Assembly (NCBI RefSeq): GCF_026151205.1
Contig: NC_087083.1
Span: forward strand, 5,310,460-5,374,459
Direction of reading: 5' to 3'
Origin: Bolinopsis microptera
Lineage: Eukaryota > Ctenophora > Tentaculata > Lobata > Bolinopsidae
DNA length: 64,000 bases
Shown here: in pieces, positions 45,691 through 56,780 of the stretch
How the letters are laid out: every line of letters starts with the position of its first letter
Position numbering within the stretch: the stretch's first letter is position 1
Notes under the pieces: model-generated
Databases searched by the model: none
Told to the model about the DNA's origin: nothing
Seen by the model: only the letters and a program-made list of their open reading frames with translations
Translations under genes and position numbers: made by a program

Positions 45691-47385
45691 GTGAGAAGTG
45701 ATACTTGCCTGTTATTCCCACTTACTGACTGATAATCTTATCTATGGATACCATGCTTGAAATTAGGTAAACAACATAGCACTTCCTAACCAGTCACGTT
45801 GAACGCGATCGCCGAATGATAAAACAATATGGGAGCGCGCACAGCATTGCGCGCTGATACTCTAAATACTGTGCTGTGCGCGTTTCGTCCGGAACCTGGG
45901 GAGTTCCCGCTCTAATATATCTGACGACAGTGATCACTCATTATGAGAACTAACCCCGACCACTTTCCCGGTCGAACCGTACCCAAATCAAACTAATTTA
46001 TGAACCACGTGTATAGCCAACGTCCTTGCGGTGCTGAGCCGATGTAAAACTCTTCTGTCTCTTGTTAATATTTTAGTTGTACTGTGCATAAAAGTGTGTA
46101 GTGACAAGTGTGTAGTGGTAATGTATTATTTATTATGACGACGCGATATTTATAATGCAGAATTAAAAGCTGCTTTCGATATGACTGGTGGTGGGCTGTC
46201 TCCGGCGGGACATAGATCTATATAGGGGGTACCCGGGATACGAGTTAACGAACAGTGTTCGTGTCCTTCCACAACCCCCTGTTACCTGTGTTTCTGTCGG
46301 GGTAGCCTAATTCATCCGTTAGAATCGCAGAGTTAGCGGAGCTCATGATATCTCGCGACGTATGCTGCATGAACGGTGCAAGACTTGCGCCGTTTGTTTC
46401 AGCATCCAGTTGCGAGTGCTTGCCCATCGAAAACATGATTAGTGATTGTGGATTTTATTGATATTACTGATTATCCATCATATTCAGTATTAATGTATCC
46501 ATTATTTATTTATTGACATCCTTCAGTCTCCAAAACGAGGTGTGAAGGTAAATTAACTTTGAGCCTTGTTTTGGCGACTGCTTAATCGATGGGCAAGTAG
46601 GTATTTGTTTTTTAGCAGTGTTGAACATTGAAACAATTATAAAATGTTTATTTTTATCTTATATAACCAATAACGTACAATATGAATGACATATGCTATA
46701 GTGACGTAACATATATAGTGCAAAGAATTAGTAACTTGCGAGATGTGATTTAGTGATAATCGACATTAACATTTTGCAGTTTACAGTTGCACAATGTTGG
46801 CGTCGATTGTTACTAACATTTATCTGAATTTAATACAAGTACATGTCACATATAAATTGGGTAGCTGAATGAAACTCGTGCCTCAAAATTTTCCGTTATT
46901 AGCATTGCAGTGTCCACGCCCTATACTGCGTTAACGACCGAAATTTTCCCAATATGCAATTATTATTTTGCTTCTAAAATTCTCTGATAATTAATAATAT
47001 ATCGTGACATGTAATTGTAAGATAACAAACCTCGCGCGCGGCGCTTACATCTGCACCTGAGAATCTCTCAGCAATGTGTGGCTGTCTGCGCGGCGGGCTG
47101 TGTATTGTGTATATAGCTGAATTTAAATTTAGATTTATTTGTAAATGTATAATAATATTAAATATGTATTGATTGTTTTTGGCCCCAAAGGTTTTGCTCT
47201 ATTACGGGTAAACCTAGGATGCTGCAGATTCAACTCTGTACATTCAGACCGTCTGTGCGTGGTGAAGAGCCACATCCTGCTCGAGGTGGGGCTGCATGCA
47301 ACTTCAGTGATGGAGTTGTAACTGAACACAGCGGATCTAGGGGTGCACCCCCGAAAAACAAGCCGGGCATCCTCAGAACAAGCCC
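45691..47385. other. Intergenic; possible minus-strand first exon
   Basis: 11 bp GC-rich inverted arms at 45836-45846/45872-45882 (CGCGCACAGCA/TGCTGTGCGCG). The minus-strand 63-codon ORF 46245-46436 (MFSMGKHSQLDAETNGASL...) has coding-like composition and passes a GTAACA donor after DRNTG, so it might be a first exon; no partner exon was found. The end of the region (from about 47200) may be the RTE 5' UTR. Confidence 0.35.
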
Positions 47386-48457
47386 GTGATGATGGTGATG
47401 TGGGTTAATCTAGATGTAACAGATTCCGGAACTATGGGAGCACCATCTGTCATCTTACCGTTTTATTTACTGTATGTGGGAACATCTACTGATGAAGTAG
47501 CTATCAAGAGAGCCATTCCAGTGGCGCAGGTGGCTCACGTGTCACATAGCCAACAGAAAAGAAACATGATGAATAGTTCTTACAGCACTAGGGTATCAGC
47601 CCCTACTTTTGTTTCTGGACGAGAAGGTGGTAATGATTTCACCAACTTAAATCCGAATGGAAGGTTGGTGAATGATGAGCCTAATCAACCTGAAACACCC
47701 AACAGCATAAACGAAAACAAAAAAAAAAGTTTATTTTCATGTAACGACATTACCTGGGTAGGCACTCTTAACACTAGAACGATAAGAACTACCCAGAGGA
47801 AACTGGAGATGGTACATCTTTTCGAGAAGAGTGGCGCAGAGATTGTAGGTATCCAAGAGCACAGGATAGTTCATGAAGAGCCTGTCAGAGTAGAGAGAGT
47901 TGGCAAGAGCAGCTATCTAATTACTTCATTAGCTACTAGGAATAGGGCCCAGGCATCAGTGGGCGGAGTGGGATTCATCCTAACAAGCAAGGCATTTGAT
48001 GCAACTACGGAGATAACACCAGTGACGGAGAGAATCCTTAAGATATCTCTCAATGGGAATCCTAAACCAACCTTCGTCTGTGTCTATGGACCTACGGAGG
48101 CAGATAGTGTAGAAGCAGCAGAAAAGTTTCATAACGATCTAAGGTGTGCAGTCTCGCAGATCCCTGCTCACAACTTCTTGGAGGTGATTGGGGATTTTAA
48201 CGCTCACCTATCAAAGAGGGACGAGAATGACTGTGGTTGGTATTTCCATGAGAGAACCAACAGAAATGGGGAGCTGCTTCGGGATACTGCCCTGGAATGT
48301 AATCTGGAGATTACAAACACCAGGTTCAGAAAGAAGCGGGGTAAGATGTGGACTCACCTATCGGATGGAACCCTGAATAAGTCTCAGATAGACTTTATTC
48401 TAGTGAGGAAGAAGTGGAGGAACAGTATCAAAGACACTGAAGTCTACAGTTTCTTTA
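47386..48457 (+). pseudogene. RTE-like ORF, 5' half: apurinic-type endonuclease
   Basis: Open from 47386 (first ATG 47389). After about 115 low-similarity residues the endonuclease domain starts at WVGTLNTRTIR. It continues with VGIQEHR (catalytic Glu), VCVYGPT, VIGDFNAHL (Asp and Asn) and LNKSQIDFILVRKKWRN. It is of the type often annotated 'craniofacial development protein 2-like', which derives from RTE endonucleases. After residue VYSF the reading frame runs into the inserted element and stops at 48471. The final SDH-type motif lies on the other side, at GTDHRFV (52396 on). Confidence 0.88.
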
Positions 48458-48464
48458 TACAGCC

Positions 48465-48502
48465 ACACTAATGATAGCTGGCAACACTAATGATAGCTGG
48501 CA
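48465..48502 (+). repeat. 19 bp tandem pair at the 5' junction of copy B
   Basis: ACACTAATGATAGCTGGCA twice in a row. It could be made by template jumping or slippage during 5' completion of reverse transcription. Confidence 0.85.
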
Positions 48503-51500
48503 ATGCTACATCTGCATCGCCAGCTTACCACAACGGTACTGCCCATTTGCTTCTGCACTTATACGTGACAAACATGACCCAGTCCACCTTGATGAAATTG
48601 AAGATGTTTCTGAAATCAATGAAATCCATAAAAGCTGTAAAAATTATGATCATAAAAGCTTTAAGAACCTCATAAAGCTGTATCATAGAAATGGGCAGAA
48701 CCTTACTGGTATTTTTAACAATATTGATGGAAATGCTGCAAATTTTGATACATTTGTCACAGAAATCTCACAGTACAGTCATCCACTCTCGTTTATTGGC
48801 TTGGCTGAGACAAATATTGATGCAAACCTCAAAGACCTGTATAGGATACCCGGTTATCTCTCTGAATACACCAATAAATTACGTGACAAATCTAAAGGTA
48901 GTGGAGTGGGAATTTACATCAATGAGTCACTTACTTACACCCGTATTGATAAACTATGTATGTGTACCCCTAACCTTGAATCAGTGTTTGTCTCCATAAC
49001 AAATGTTGGCAGGCCCCAAACAGTTGGCGTCCTATACAGACCACCTGGTGGATCTGACAAAGATGCCCTACACGAATTTGAGAGCCTTCTTAATCAGGTT
49101 CCTGATAGGAACGTTATCCTGCTTGGAGATTTCAACTTTAATCTATTTAATAAAGGCTCTGCCAGCTTTGAAAACATTTTATATGGAAATAACTTCATCC
49201 CACTTATATCACTGGCAACGCACCATAAACCAGGCTGTGTCCCATCGCTTATTGACAATATTCTGACAAACTCCACTGACAATATTGTGTCAGCTGGACT
49301 ACTGGATACCAGGGTTTCGCATCACTCTCCAATTTTCTGTATTCTCGAATGTAGCATGCCTGAAGAACCAGAACTTGACCCTTGTAAACCAAAATATGAC
49401 TACTGTGAATCTAATATGAACAAGTTCTTAGAAGATATTCAAACAAATTTTTGTGGGCAGGTGTGCTACAACGTAGAAAACTTTGAAATTTTTGCAAATA
49501 AGATAAAACTTTTGATCGAAGAAAACTTTTTAATTGAATCTGAATCGTTCAAAAAGTCAAAAAGGAATATGATTGCAAACCCTTGGATCACACCAGGGAT
49601 CATTGCATCAGTGAAAAAGAAAGAATATCTTTACAAGCAGTGGAAGAGTACAATTAAGGAACCCAACCCTCTTGGAGACTCTGATCTATACTTAACCTAT
49701 AGTAAATTCCGTCGACAGTTAAAATACATTATCAGATCTGCCAAGAAATTGTACTATTGCAGAAAATTCTCAAAAGTCTCAGGTAATATGAAGCAAACAT
49801 GGGCACTGATCAATGAACTGAGAGGAAAAACAAAAACTGGAATTAAGGCCTCGTTCAAAATAGATGGTAGTTTAGTAAAAGACAAACGTGTCATATCGAA
49901 TGGCTTTAACATGTTCTTCTCTTCCATTGCAGGTAAACTTAATGCGAAACTCTGCTCCTCCAAACCAATAGGTCGTGACACAGCTTGCCAGAGACCCCTT
50001 GATTATAAGAACTATTTTAACAAAAGAGTCACCAACAGTATGTTCTTAAACCCCTGTGATTCTGAGGAAATCGAAAAAATTGTTAAAACCTTCCAGGGTG
50101 ACAAGGCTAGTGACATATCAATAGCTGTTCTTAAGAAATGTTGCACAACAATCTCTAGGCACCTAGCTGGTTTCCTAAATTCATTCATGAAGCTGGGTCT
50201 ATTTCCAAATATTCTCAAAATAGGTAAGGTTACCCCAGTATTTAAAAAAGGAGACCCACAGCTGTTTGACAACTACAGGCCTATATCCATTCTACCTATC
50301 TTTGGTAAGATATTTGAAAAAGTAATTTACTGCCGACTATATAGCTTCTTTACTTCACATATGGTCATATACGATAAACAGTTTGGATTCAGATCCAACC
50401 ACTCAACGGCACATGCCATCAATTACTCCATTGACCACATTCTTAAAAACCTAGAAAGTAAGAATCATGTAATTGGCATATTTATTGACTTAAGCAAAGC
50501 GTTTGACACAATCGACCACAGAAAATTACTTGTCAAACTTGAACACTATGGCATAAGAGGGCCCTGTCTTGGCCTAATTGAAAGCTATTTGTGTAACCGA
50601 CAGCAGTATGTTGATTTCCAAAATACACACTCTGATCACTGCAAAATTGAATATGGGGTACCACAGGGATCAGTTCTAGGCCCTCTCCTCTTCTTACTCT
50701 ACATTAATGACATTACTAACTCTAGCCAACTTGGACACTTCATACTGTTTGCAGATGACACAAACATATTTGTTGCTGGAAAAACTGAAAAAGAAGCCTA
50801 TTTGAATGCTAATAAAGTACTTGAATCTGTAAATAACTATATGGAATCTAACTTGCTGCACATTAACCAAAGCAAATCGGTCTACATGTTGTTCAGACCT
50901 GGCAGGTACTCGTCCTGTGCACGTGCTCGCGAATATGGCTCTGAGAACTCACTCACGTTATCAGGCACCACACTTACACGAGTAGATAAAGTGAGATTCC
51001 TTGGTGTTATCATAGACCATGAACTATCCTGGGAACCCCAACTGGATAACATAAAAAGTAAACTAACTACAAGTATAGCTATAATTAAACGTATTATGAA
51101 GTTTATTCCAGAAACAGAGTACCATAAGCTGTATGACTCCTTATTCAAGTCTCATATGAGCTACTGTATCAGTAGCTGGGGTGGTGTCACACCTTATAGA
51201 CTATCTAAACTGTTCTCCATCCAAAAAAGATGCGTACGCCTTCTATTTGGAAGCAAACCAAGCTTTGACCGGGCAGAGTACTATGAAACATGTGCACGTG
51301 CAAGACCATACAGTGAACACATCACAAAAAGGAGCTTTGCTTTGGAAAACACTAAGCCAATTTTCAATATCGAGAAAATCATGTCAATCCACAACCTGTA
51401 CATCCAACATATATCCACTGAACTGTTTAAAATCTTGAAACTGCATCAACCCATCTCTCTGACAAGTTTATTCCAAACAAGTTCCAGAACATGTAGCCAA

Positions 51501-51785
51501 ACTATGCGGGTCCCCCGACACAAACTTGACATTTCTAAACACAATTTTGTCGTCAAAGGTACGACTATATGGAACAGTTTGATTGATAAAATATTCGACA
51601 AATGCACTCCTAATGAAAACAATGTCATGGTCCCTGGCTCTAGTAAATTTTCCGACCTTTCCTCCCCCATCTCAATTATCAAGAGCCGTATCAAAAAGCT
51701 GTTACTGGAAACCCAGCAATTGACAACACCTGGGCGTGAAATTGAGTGGCTCCCCCTAAATAGCTGGGGCATTGAACCAGCTTAG
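48471..51785 (+). CDS. ORF2 of copy B: endonuclease and reverse transcriptase, N-terminally truncated
   Basis: 1104 codons from a junction-derived ATG. Only the last zinc pair of the PHD finger remains (QCYIC). The endonuclease shows FNNIDGN, GLAETNID, KGSGVGIYI, GDFNFNL, and SHHSPIFC, so its catalytic Asn, Glu, Asp/Asn and His residues are present. The RT has GKVTPVFKKGD, NYRPISILPIFGK, QFGFRSNHSTAHA, IDLSKAFDTIDH, YGVPQGSVLGPLLF and FADDTNIFV. CARAREYGSEN and TCARARPYSEH lie in the C-terminal region. No internal stop, so the copy is recent despite its 5' truncation. It may give an active enzyme but lacks ORF1 and a promoter. Confidence 0.9.
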   Translation: MIAGNTNDSWQCYICIASLPQRYCPFASALIRDKHDPVHLDEIEDVSEINEIHKSCKNYDHKSFKNLIKLYHRNGQNLTGIFNNIDGNAANFDTFVTEISQYSHPLSFIGLAETNIDANLKDLYRIPGYLSEYTNKLRDKSKGSGVGIYINESLTYTRIDKLCMCTPNLESVFVSITNVGRPQTVGVLYRPPGGSDKDALHEFESLLNQVPDRNVILLGDFNFNLFNKGSASFENILYGNNFIPLISLATHHKPGCVPSLIDNILTNSTDNIVSAGLLDTRVSHHSPIFCILECSMPEEPELDPCKPKYDYCESNMNKFLEDIQTNFCGQVCYNVENFEIFANKIKLLIEENFLIESESFKKSKRNMIANPWITPGIIASVKKKEYLYKQWKSTIKEPNPLGDSDLYLTYSKFRRQLKYIIRSAKKLYYCRKFSKVSGNMKQTWALINELRGKTKTGIKASFKIDGSLVKDKRVISNGFNMFFSSIAGKLNAKLCSSKPIGRDTACQRPLDYKNYFNKRVTNSMFLNPCDSEEIEKIVKTFQGDKASDISIAVLKKCCTTISRHLAGFLNSFMKLGLFPNILKIGKVTPVFKKGDPQLFDNYRPISILPIFGKIFEKVIYCRLYSFFTSHMVIYDKQFGFRSNHSTAHAINYSIDHILKNLESKNHVIGIFIDLSKAFDTIDHRKLLVKLEHYGIRGPCLGLIESYLCNRQQYVDFQNTHSDHCKIEYGVPQGSVLGPLLFLLYINDITNSSQLGHFILFADDTNIFVAGKTEKEAYLNANKVLESVNNYMESNLLHINQSKSVYMLFRPGRYSSCARAREYGSENSLTLSGTTLTRVDKVRFLGVIIDHELSWEPQLDNIKSKLTTSIAIIKRIMKFIPETEYHKLYDSLFKSHMSYCISSWGGVTPYRLSKLFSIQKRCVRLLFGSKPSFDRAEYYETCARARPYSEHITKRSFALENTKPIFNIEKIMSIHNLYIQHISTELFKILKLHQPISLTSLFQTSSRTCSQTMRVPRHKLDISKHNFVVKGTTIWNSLIDKIFDKCTPNENNVMVPGSSKFSDLSSPISIIKSRIKKLLLETQQLTTPGREIEWLPLNSWGIEPA

Positions 51786-52390
51786 TTGATCAGCATCCCA
51801 TCCCTTGCATACAATTAATTACAAAAGCGCTAATTATACCTGTTTCAAAAGCATCCTGTCTGGAAGTTCCCTGACTGCCGTGTGAATCTTTGGATCTATT
51901 TTTGGATCTATTTTTATATTGATATGATTTTTATATACCTATATATCCATCGCATAATTTCCATGTCCGCCTGAACAAACCTGGCACCATCAAATCTTAC
52001 CTCTAGAAACCCCAGAACAAATCAAGCCTAGTCTGAATTCAAAACTAGTTGACCAGCTACGTACAGTTTCCTGGACAACTGGAACCTTTTTGGGCCATGC
52101 ACAAGCCAATAGCATGTATGGTCCTGCAGTGGGGTCTCCTTGTCCTTGGATCTGTGTTTTGATCCGTCTTTTCTTAAAATTTTCAATTTGTGTCACTTAG
52201 ACTCACCTATTAAATGTTAATCGACACCACTGGTCCTAGTTAGATTTAGCCAAGGCACGACTACTCAAAAGTAACAGTTAAATAGGTGTGACATACTATT
52301 ATATTCTTATAATTATATCATATGAATTGATTGCACTGCTAATAAATAAAATACTTTGTTTTACTAAAATACTTTGTTTTACTTGTTTTA
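51786..52390 (+). other. 3' UTR and tail of copy B
   Basis: No ORF. Ends with repeats of ATACTTTGTTTTACT at about 52351-52390, which would be the RT recognition tail. Confidence 0.7.
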
Positions 52391-52395
52391 CTTTA

Positions 52396-54593
52396 GTACA
52401 TTGGGTACTGATCATAGATTTGTTTTGTCTAAGATCAAGCTATCTCTTCGACGAGCAAAAAAGCAACCCAAGAAAACCTGGTATAATTGGGGAGCACTAA
52501 AATCGGATGAAGACCTACAGAAGAGATATGCAGTAGAAGTCAAGAATCGGTACTCTGCTTTATGCGAGCAAACTGATGAAAGTGAGGTTACGGAACTGTA
52601 TGGGCATTTTGTTGATGCGATTGCTGATACCAACAAAGCCATACTGCCTAAGAGAGAAAAGAAGAGACGTGACGATTTCGCGGGTGATCAGCGAGTTCAA
52701 AACGTGCGTACAGCGTTGCAGCAAGCAGAGACTGTCTATCACCGGGATCCTAGTGAAGACAGTCGACTCTCTGTTAACGTACTTAAAACTGAACTGGATC
52801 AGGTGTACCAGGACATCTTTGAAGAAGATCTAGTTGCCAAGGTTAAAAGGGTCGAAATGGCTGCAGACAGATGCAAAAATAAAGAAAGTTGGAATGTCAT
52901 AAATGAGATTACTGGTAGGAAGGCCAAGGGGGCAACTCAAATAAGGGGCAACGGAGCCGAAGAGAGGAAGGAAAATTGGCTTAGGCATTTCACGAATCTT
53001 TTAGGGAGTACACCTGATGTGGAAAACGAACATCCTAGGATCGAGACTCAATTTGAAGGACTCAACATCAGTACAGAACCTTTTACTCTAGAGGAGCTCA
53101 AAGCTGCTAAACTCAGGATTAAAGAAGGTAAAGCACCAGGTGATGACGGTATACCACCTGAAGTCCTCAAAAGATGCGACCTGGATGAAATCGTGTTGTC
53201 CTTCTGCAACAAAGCCCTGACAGATGGTATTGCGCCAGATCAGTGGAGGATAAGCAACATCATTCCGGTCCCCAAAAAGGGAGACTTGACAAACCCTGGA
53301 AACTGGAGGGGGATATCTTTGACTTCACTTGTAGCAAAGACTCTTAATAGAATGGTGCTTAATAGGATCCAGCCGGCCATAGAAAGGGTACTTAGGGACA
53401 CTCAGAATGGTTTTCGGGAAGGACGGTCCACTACTAGTCATATCTTAGCACTCAGAAGGATACTAGAGGGGGCTAGACAGAGAAACTTACCGGCAGCTAT
53501 GGTGTTTGTTGATTTTAAGAAGGCCTTTGATTCACTTCACCGGGGAATTTTGATGCAAATACTAAAGGCCTATGGGATACCAGACAGTATTGTGGATATC
53601 ATTAATCTACTCTATGTAAACACAAAGGGCAAAGTTATTACACCTGATGGGGATACTGAGCTATTTGATATCCTGGCAGGAGTTCTTCAAGGGGATACGT
53701 TAGCACCATACTTGTTTATTATAGCCCTTGACTATTGCATGAGACAAGCCTTAAGCAAGCACCCTGAAATAGGATTTACCATTAAGCCTTATAGGAGTAG
53801 GAGAGTTAAGGCGGAGAAGATATCAGACACTGGTTTTGCAGATGACATTGCTCTGATAGCAGATACTGTAAAGGAGGCAGAGACGCTGATGCTAGAGGTA
53901 GAAAGGGTTGCTGCTACAGTGGGACTTAGAATGAATGAAGGGAAAACCAAATTCATTACTCAGAACATCAAGAACCCTGATACCATCAAGTCCCTGGGTA
54001 ACAGTACAATAGAGCATGTGGAAGACTTCACTTATCTGGGTTCTAGAATCAGAGACAGTGAGAGTGATATCAGGGTTAGGAAAGGAAGAGCATGGGGAGC
54101 ATGCCACACACTCAAAAAGCTTTGGAATTCTAAGCTTAGAAAGTCTATCAAGATCAGAGTGTTTACAGCACTAGTGGAGTCGGTGCTACTGTACGGTTCC
54201 GAGACTTGGACAATGACGAAAAGGCTAGAGAAGATGGTTGATGGTTGCTATACGCGAATGTTAAGAATGGCCCTTAACATCAACCAATATCGAGACCATG
54301 TCAGCAACCACAGCCTGTACGGTGATCTTCCCAAAGTCAGCTCCAAGATAACCCAACGAAGGCTCAGACTTGCAGGTCATGCTCACCGACATCCGGAGCT
54401 GACACTGAACAAACTGATCCTCTGGAAGCCGAGTCATGGGCATACTAACAGGGGGCGACCTCATTTAACACTACTAGATAACCTAAAAGCAGATACTGGG
54501 CTGAAGTCAGTAGATGAGATAGCTAGACTGATGGAGGACAGAAAGCTGTGGAGAACTGTTGTCAATGGATCTCGGGAATACCACCCGCCTTAA
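52396..54593 (+). pseudogene. RTE-like ORF, 3' half: reverse transcriptase
   Basis: Continues the interrupted ORF in frame. It starts with the endonuclease's last motif (STLGTDHRFVLSK), then a basic linker. RT blocks are GKAPGDDGIPPEVLK, IIPVPKKGD, NWRGISLTSLVAK, GFREGRSTTSHI, VFVDFKKAFDSLHR (first catalytic Asp), GVLQGDTLAPYLF and TGFADDIAL. The C-terminal tail RRLRLAGHAHRH...NRGRPHLTLLDNL is typical of the RTE group. An open frame extends upstream into the copy B tail (52374), but that part is not native. All catalytic residues are intact, so only the insertion disables this element. Confidence 0.9.
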
Positions 54594-54750
54594 GTCAGTC
54601 AGTAAGTCAGTTGATTGTTTTGTGGTAAATAAAAATTTTGTTTTACTAAAAAAAAATTTTGTTTTGGGGGGGGTGTCATGTCCGTCTATGTCCGCCTATG
54701 TCCTGTCCTTTTTGGATTCTATGAGACAACGGACGTGTTTTTTTGGCGGA

Positions 54751-54871
54751 CACGGACGGACATTGGCGGACTTGGACGGACATTGGCGGACTCGGACGGA
54801 CATAGGCGGACCCGGACGGACATAGGCGGACTCGGACGGACATTAGCGGACATTGGTGGACATTAGCGGAC
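54751..54871 (+). repeat. Minisatellite (GGCGGACWCGGACGGACAT)n
   Basis: About six 20 bp units. The reverse-complement form (TGTCCGTCTATGTCCGCCTA) recurs at about 56368-56438. Confidence 0.88.
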
Positions 54872-55018
54872 AAACATTTTGAGAATTTTTCGTAACTTGT
54901 ATTATAATCTTGTACAAAACAAACGACTTATTAATCACACTAAAGCTATTAATAGCTTTAACTTATTATATCAAATTATATAGGGACCCAGGAAAAGGCC
55001 CCAAGAGTAGTCATTGGC

Positions 55019-56192
55019 CCCCCCCCCCCCCCCCCCCGGAGAAGGATGAGGAGGAGGACTGAGGACCGAGGAGGAAGAGGAGGAGGATGAAGAGGAGGAG
55101 GACCCAGGAGGAGGAGGACTGAGGAGGAGGACTGAGGAGGATGACTGAGAGGGAAGAGGAGGAGGAGGAGGAGGAGGAGGACTCAGGAGGAGGAGGAGGA
55201 CTGAGGAGGACTGAATAGGAGGAGGAGGAGGGGGACTGGGGGAGGACTGAGGAGGAGGATGGAGGACTGAGGAGAAGGATGAGGAGGAGGACTGAGGAGG
55301 ACTGAGGACTGAGGAGGAAGAGGAGGAGGGGGACCCGGGAGGAGGACCCGGGAGGAACTCAGGAGGGGGGAGGGGGAGGGGGAGGAGGGGACGTTGGGAC
55401 TGATGGGAGGATGGGGGGAGGGGGAGGAGTAAGGAGAAGGGGGAGGAGGGGGACCAGGGGGACTGGGGAGGAGGATGAGGATGACTGAGAAGGAGGGGGA
55501 TAAAGGGTACTGAGGAGGAGGTGGGGGGTGATGAGGGGATACTAAAGGGGGAGGAAGGATCAGAGGAGGATGGAGGAAGGGGATCAGGGGAGGATTAAGA
55601 AATGAGAAGGAGGACTGAGGAGAACTGAGGAGGAGGAGGAGGAGGAGGACTGAATAAGAGGAGGAGAAGGAGGGGGACTGGGAGAGGACTGAGGACTGAG
55701 GAGGACTGATGAGAAGGATGAGGAGGAGGACTGAGGACCGAGGAGGAAGAGGAGGAGGAGGACCCAGGAGGAGGAGACTGAGGAGGATGCTGAGAGGGAA
55801 GAGGAGGAGGAGGAGGAGGACTCAGAGGAGGAGGAGGAGGACTGAGGAGGACTGAGAAGGAGGAGGACTGAGGAGGAGGAGGAAGAGGAGGATTGAATAG
55901 GAGGAGGGGGACTGGGGGAGGACTGAGGAGGAGGATGGAGGACTGAGGAGAAGGATGAGGAGGAGGACTGAGGAGGACTGAGGAGGAAGAGGACTGGGGA
56001 GGAGGACCCAGGAGGAGGACTCAGGAGGAGGAGGAGGACTGGGGAGGAGGAGGACTGTTGAGGACTGATGAGGAGGACTGAGGACGAGGAGGAAGAGTAG
56101 GAGGAGGCTGAGGAGGGGAGGAGGAAGAGGACTGAGGAAGATCAGGAATACCAGGAGGAGGCCGAGGAGGAGGAAGAGTAGGAGGAGGAAGC
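55019..56192 (+). repeat. C19 run followed by (GGA)n/(GAGGACT)n microsatellite
   Basis: About 1.15 kb of purine-only GGA/GAGGACTGA variants. The long leucine/serine-rich minus ORF across it is a composition artefact. Purine-pyrimidine strand asymmetry gives triplex potential. Confidence 0.92.
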
Positions 56193-56516
56193 ATCTAAAT
56201 GTTATTTCCATTTTTGTCCGTTTTTGTCCATTTTTGTCCGCTCTATTTTTTGTCCGTTTTGAAAATATAGGGTACCGTTTTGAAAATATAGGGACAAAAA
56301 ACATGATCCCCTATAACAGCAAAAATTGAACATTTTATTTAGCAATTTAGGTGTCCATTAATGTCGCTAATGTCCGTATATGTCCGTCTATGTCCGCCTA
56401 TGTCCGTCTATGTCCGCCTATGTCCGCCTATGTCCTGTCCTTTTTGGATTCTATGAGACAAGCGGACATAGACGGACGTGACAACCCCCCCCCCCCCCCC
56501 CCTGTTTTACTATTAG

Positions 56517-56780
56517 CCTGATATCCATGAAGCCGAATGGCATCAAATCCCCTTTTGAATCCAGTAACTGACTCACTAGCTTTCACAAGTGGTGTTAGAC
56601 TGTTCCAGTAGCGCAAGACCCTTTGGGCAAAGAAGTCAGTCTCATTTGTGGTAAATCTGTGTGGCTTTGACCTAGCAGAGACATAAGTTTTTTTAAACGA
56701 GTGCTATTAATCGTCCTCAGCTGTAATGTGTTTTGAACATCGTTAGAACTAGGAATAAACAAGAAATCAACACTTACATA
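56517..56780 (-). pseudogene. 3' fragment of a CR1/L2-like ORF2
   Basis: With one frame change, the minus strand reads HRFTTNETDFFAQRVLRYWN, then SLTPLVKASESVTGFKRGFD and a stop soon after. This is the usual C-terminus of CR1/L2 ORF2 (RYWNSLP..VV.A.S...FK..LD). It is followed by AATAGTAAAACAG, resembling a CR1 tail. Only the last ~85 codons survive. Confidence 0.7.

Larger units (their letters stand above)
48458..52390 (+). mobile_element. CR1/L2-like retrotransposon copy B, inserted in the RTE-like element
   Basis: CTTTA occurs at 48453-48457 and 52391-52395, consistent with a 5 bp target duplication. The copy is 5'-truncated inside the ORF2 PHD finger. The 3' UTR (51786-52390) ends in tandem ATACTTTGTTTTACT, the expected CR1-type tail repeat. 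A 19 bp tandem ACACTAATGATAGCTGGCA (48465-48502) marks the 5' junction. Confidence 0.88.
47386..54615 (+). mobile_element. RTE-like retrotransposon interrupted by a CR1-like insertion
   Basis: Its endonuclease half (to 48457) and RT half (from 52396) are separated by another element. With the insertion removed, 1072 + 2198 = 3270 nt give exactly 1090 codons including the stop, so the host ORF was intact when hit. The 3' end carries AAGTCAGTCAGTAAGTCAG (54595-54613), like the short tandem tails of RTE elements. Confidence 0.9.
54674..56484. mobile_element. Inverted-repeat element built from TGTCCG repeats, with GGA microsatellite core
   Basis: The left end TGTCATGTCCGTCTATGTCC matches the reverse complement of the right end (TGTCACGTCCGTCTATGTCC). 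Both are bordered by homopolymers, G8 on the left and C18 on the right. CCTTTTTGGATTCTATGAGA occurs near both ends in the same orientation. No ORF encodes a protein. A non-autonomous DNA element is the simplest reading. Confidence 0.65.

Noticed and set aside
55822-56304. 160-codon Leu/Ser-rich minus ORF
   Set aside because: Translation of the GGA microsatellite.
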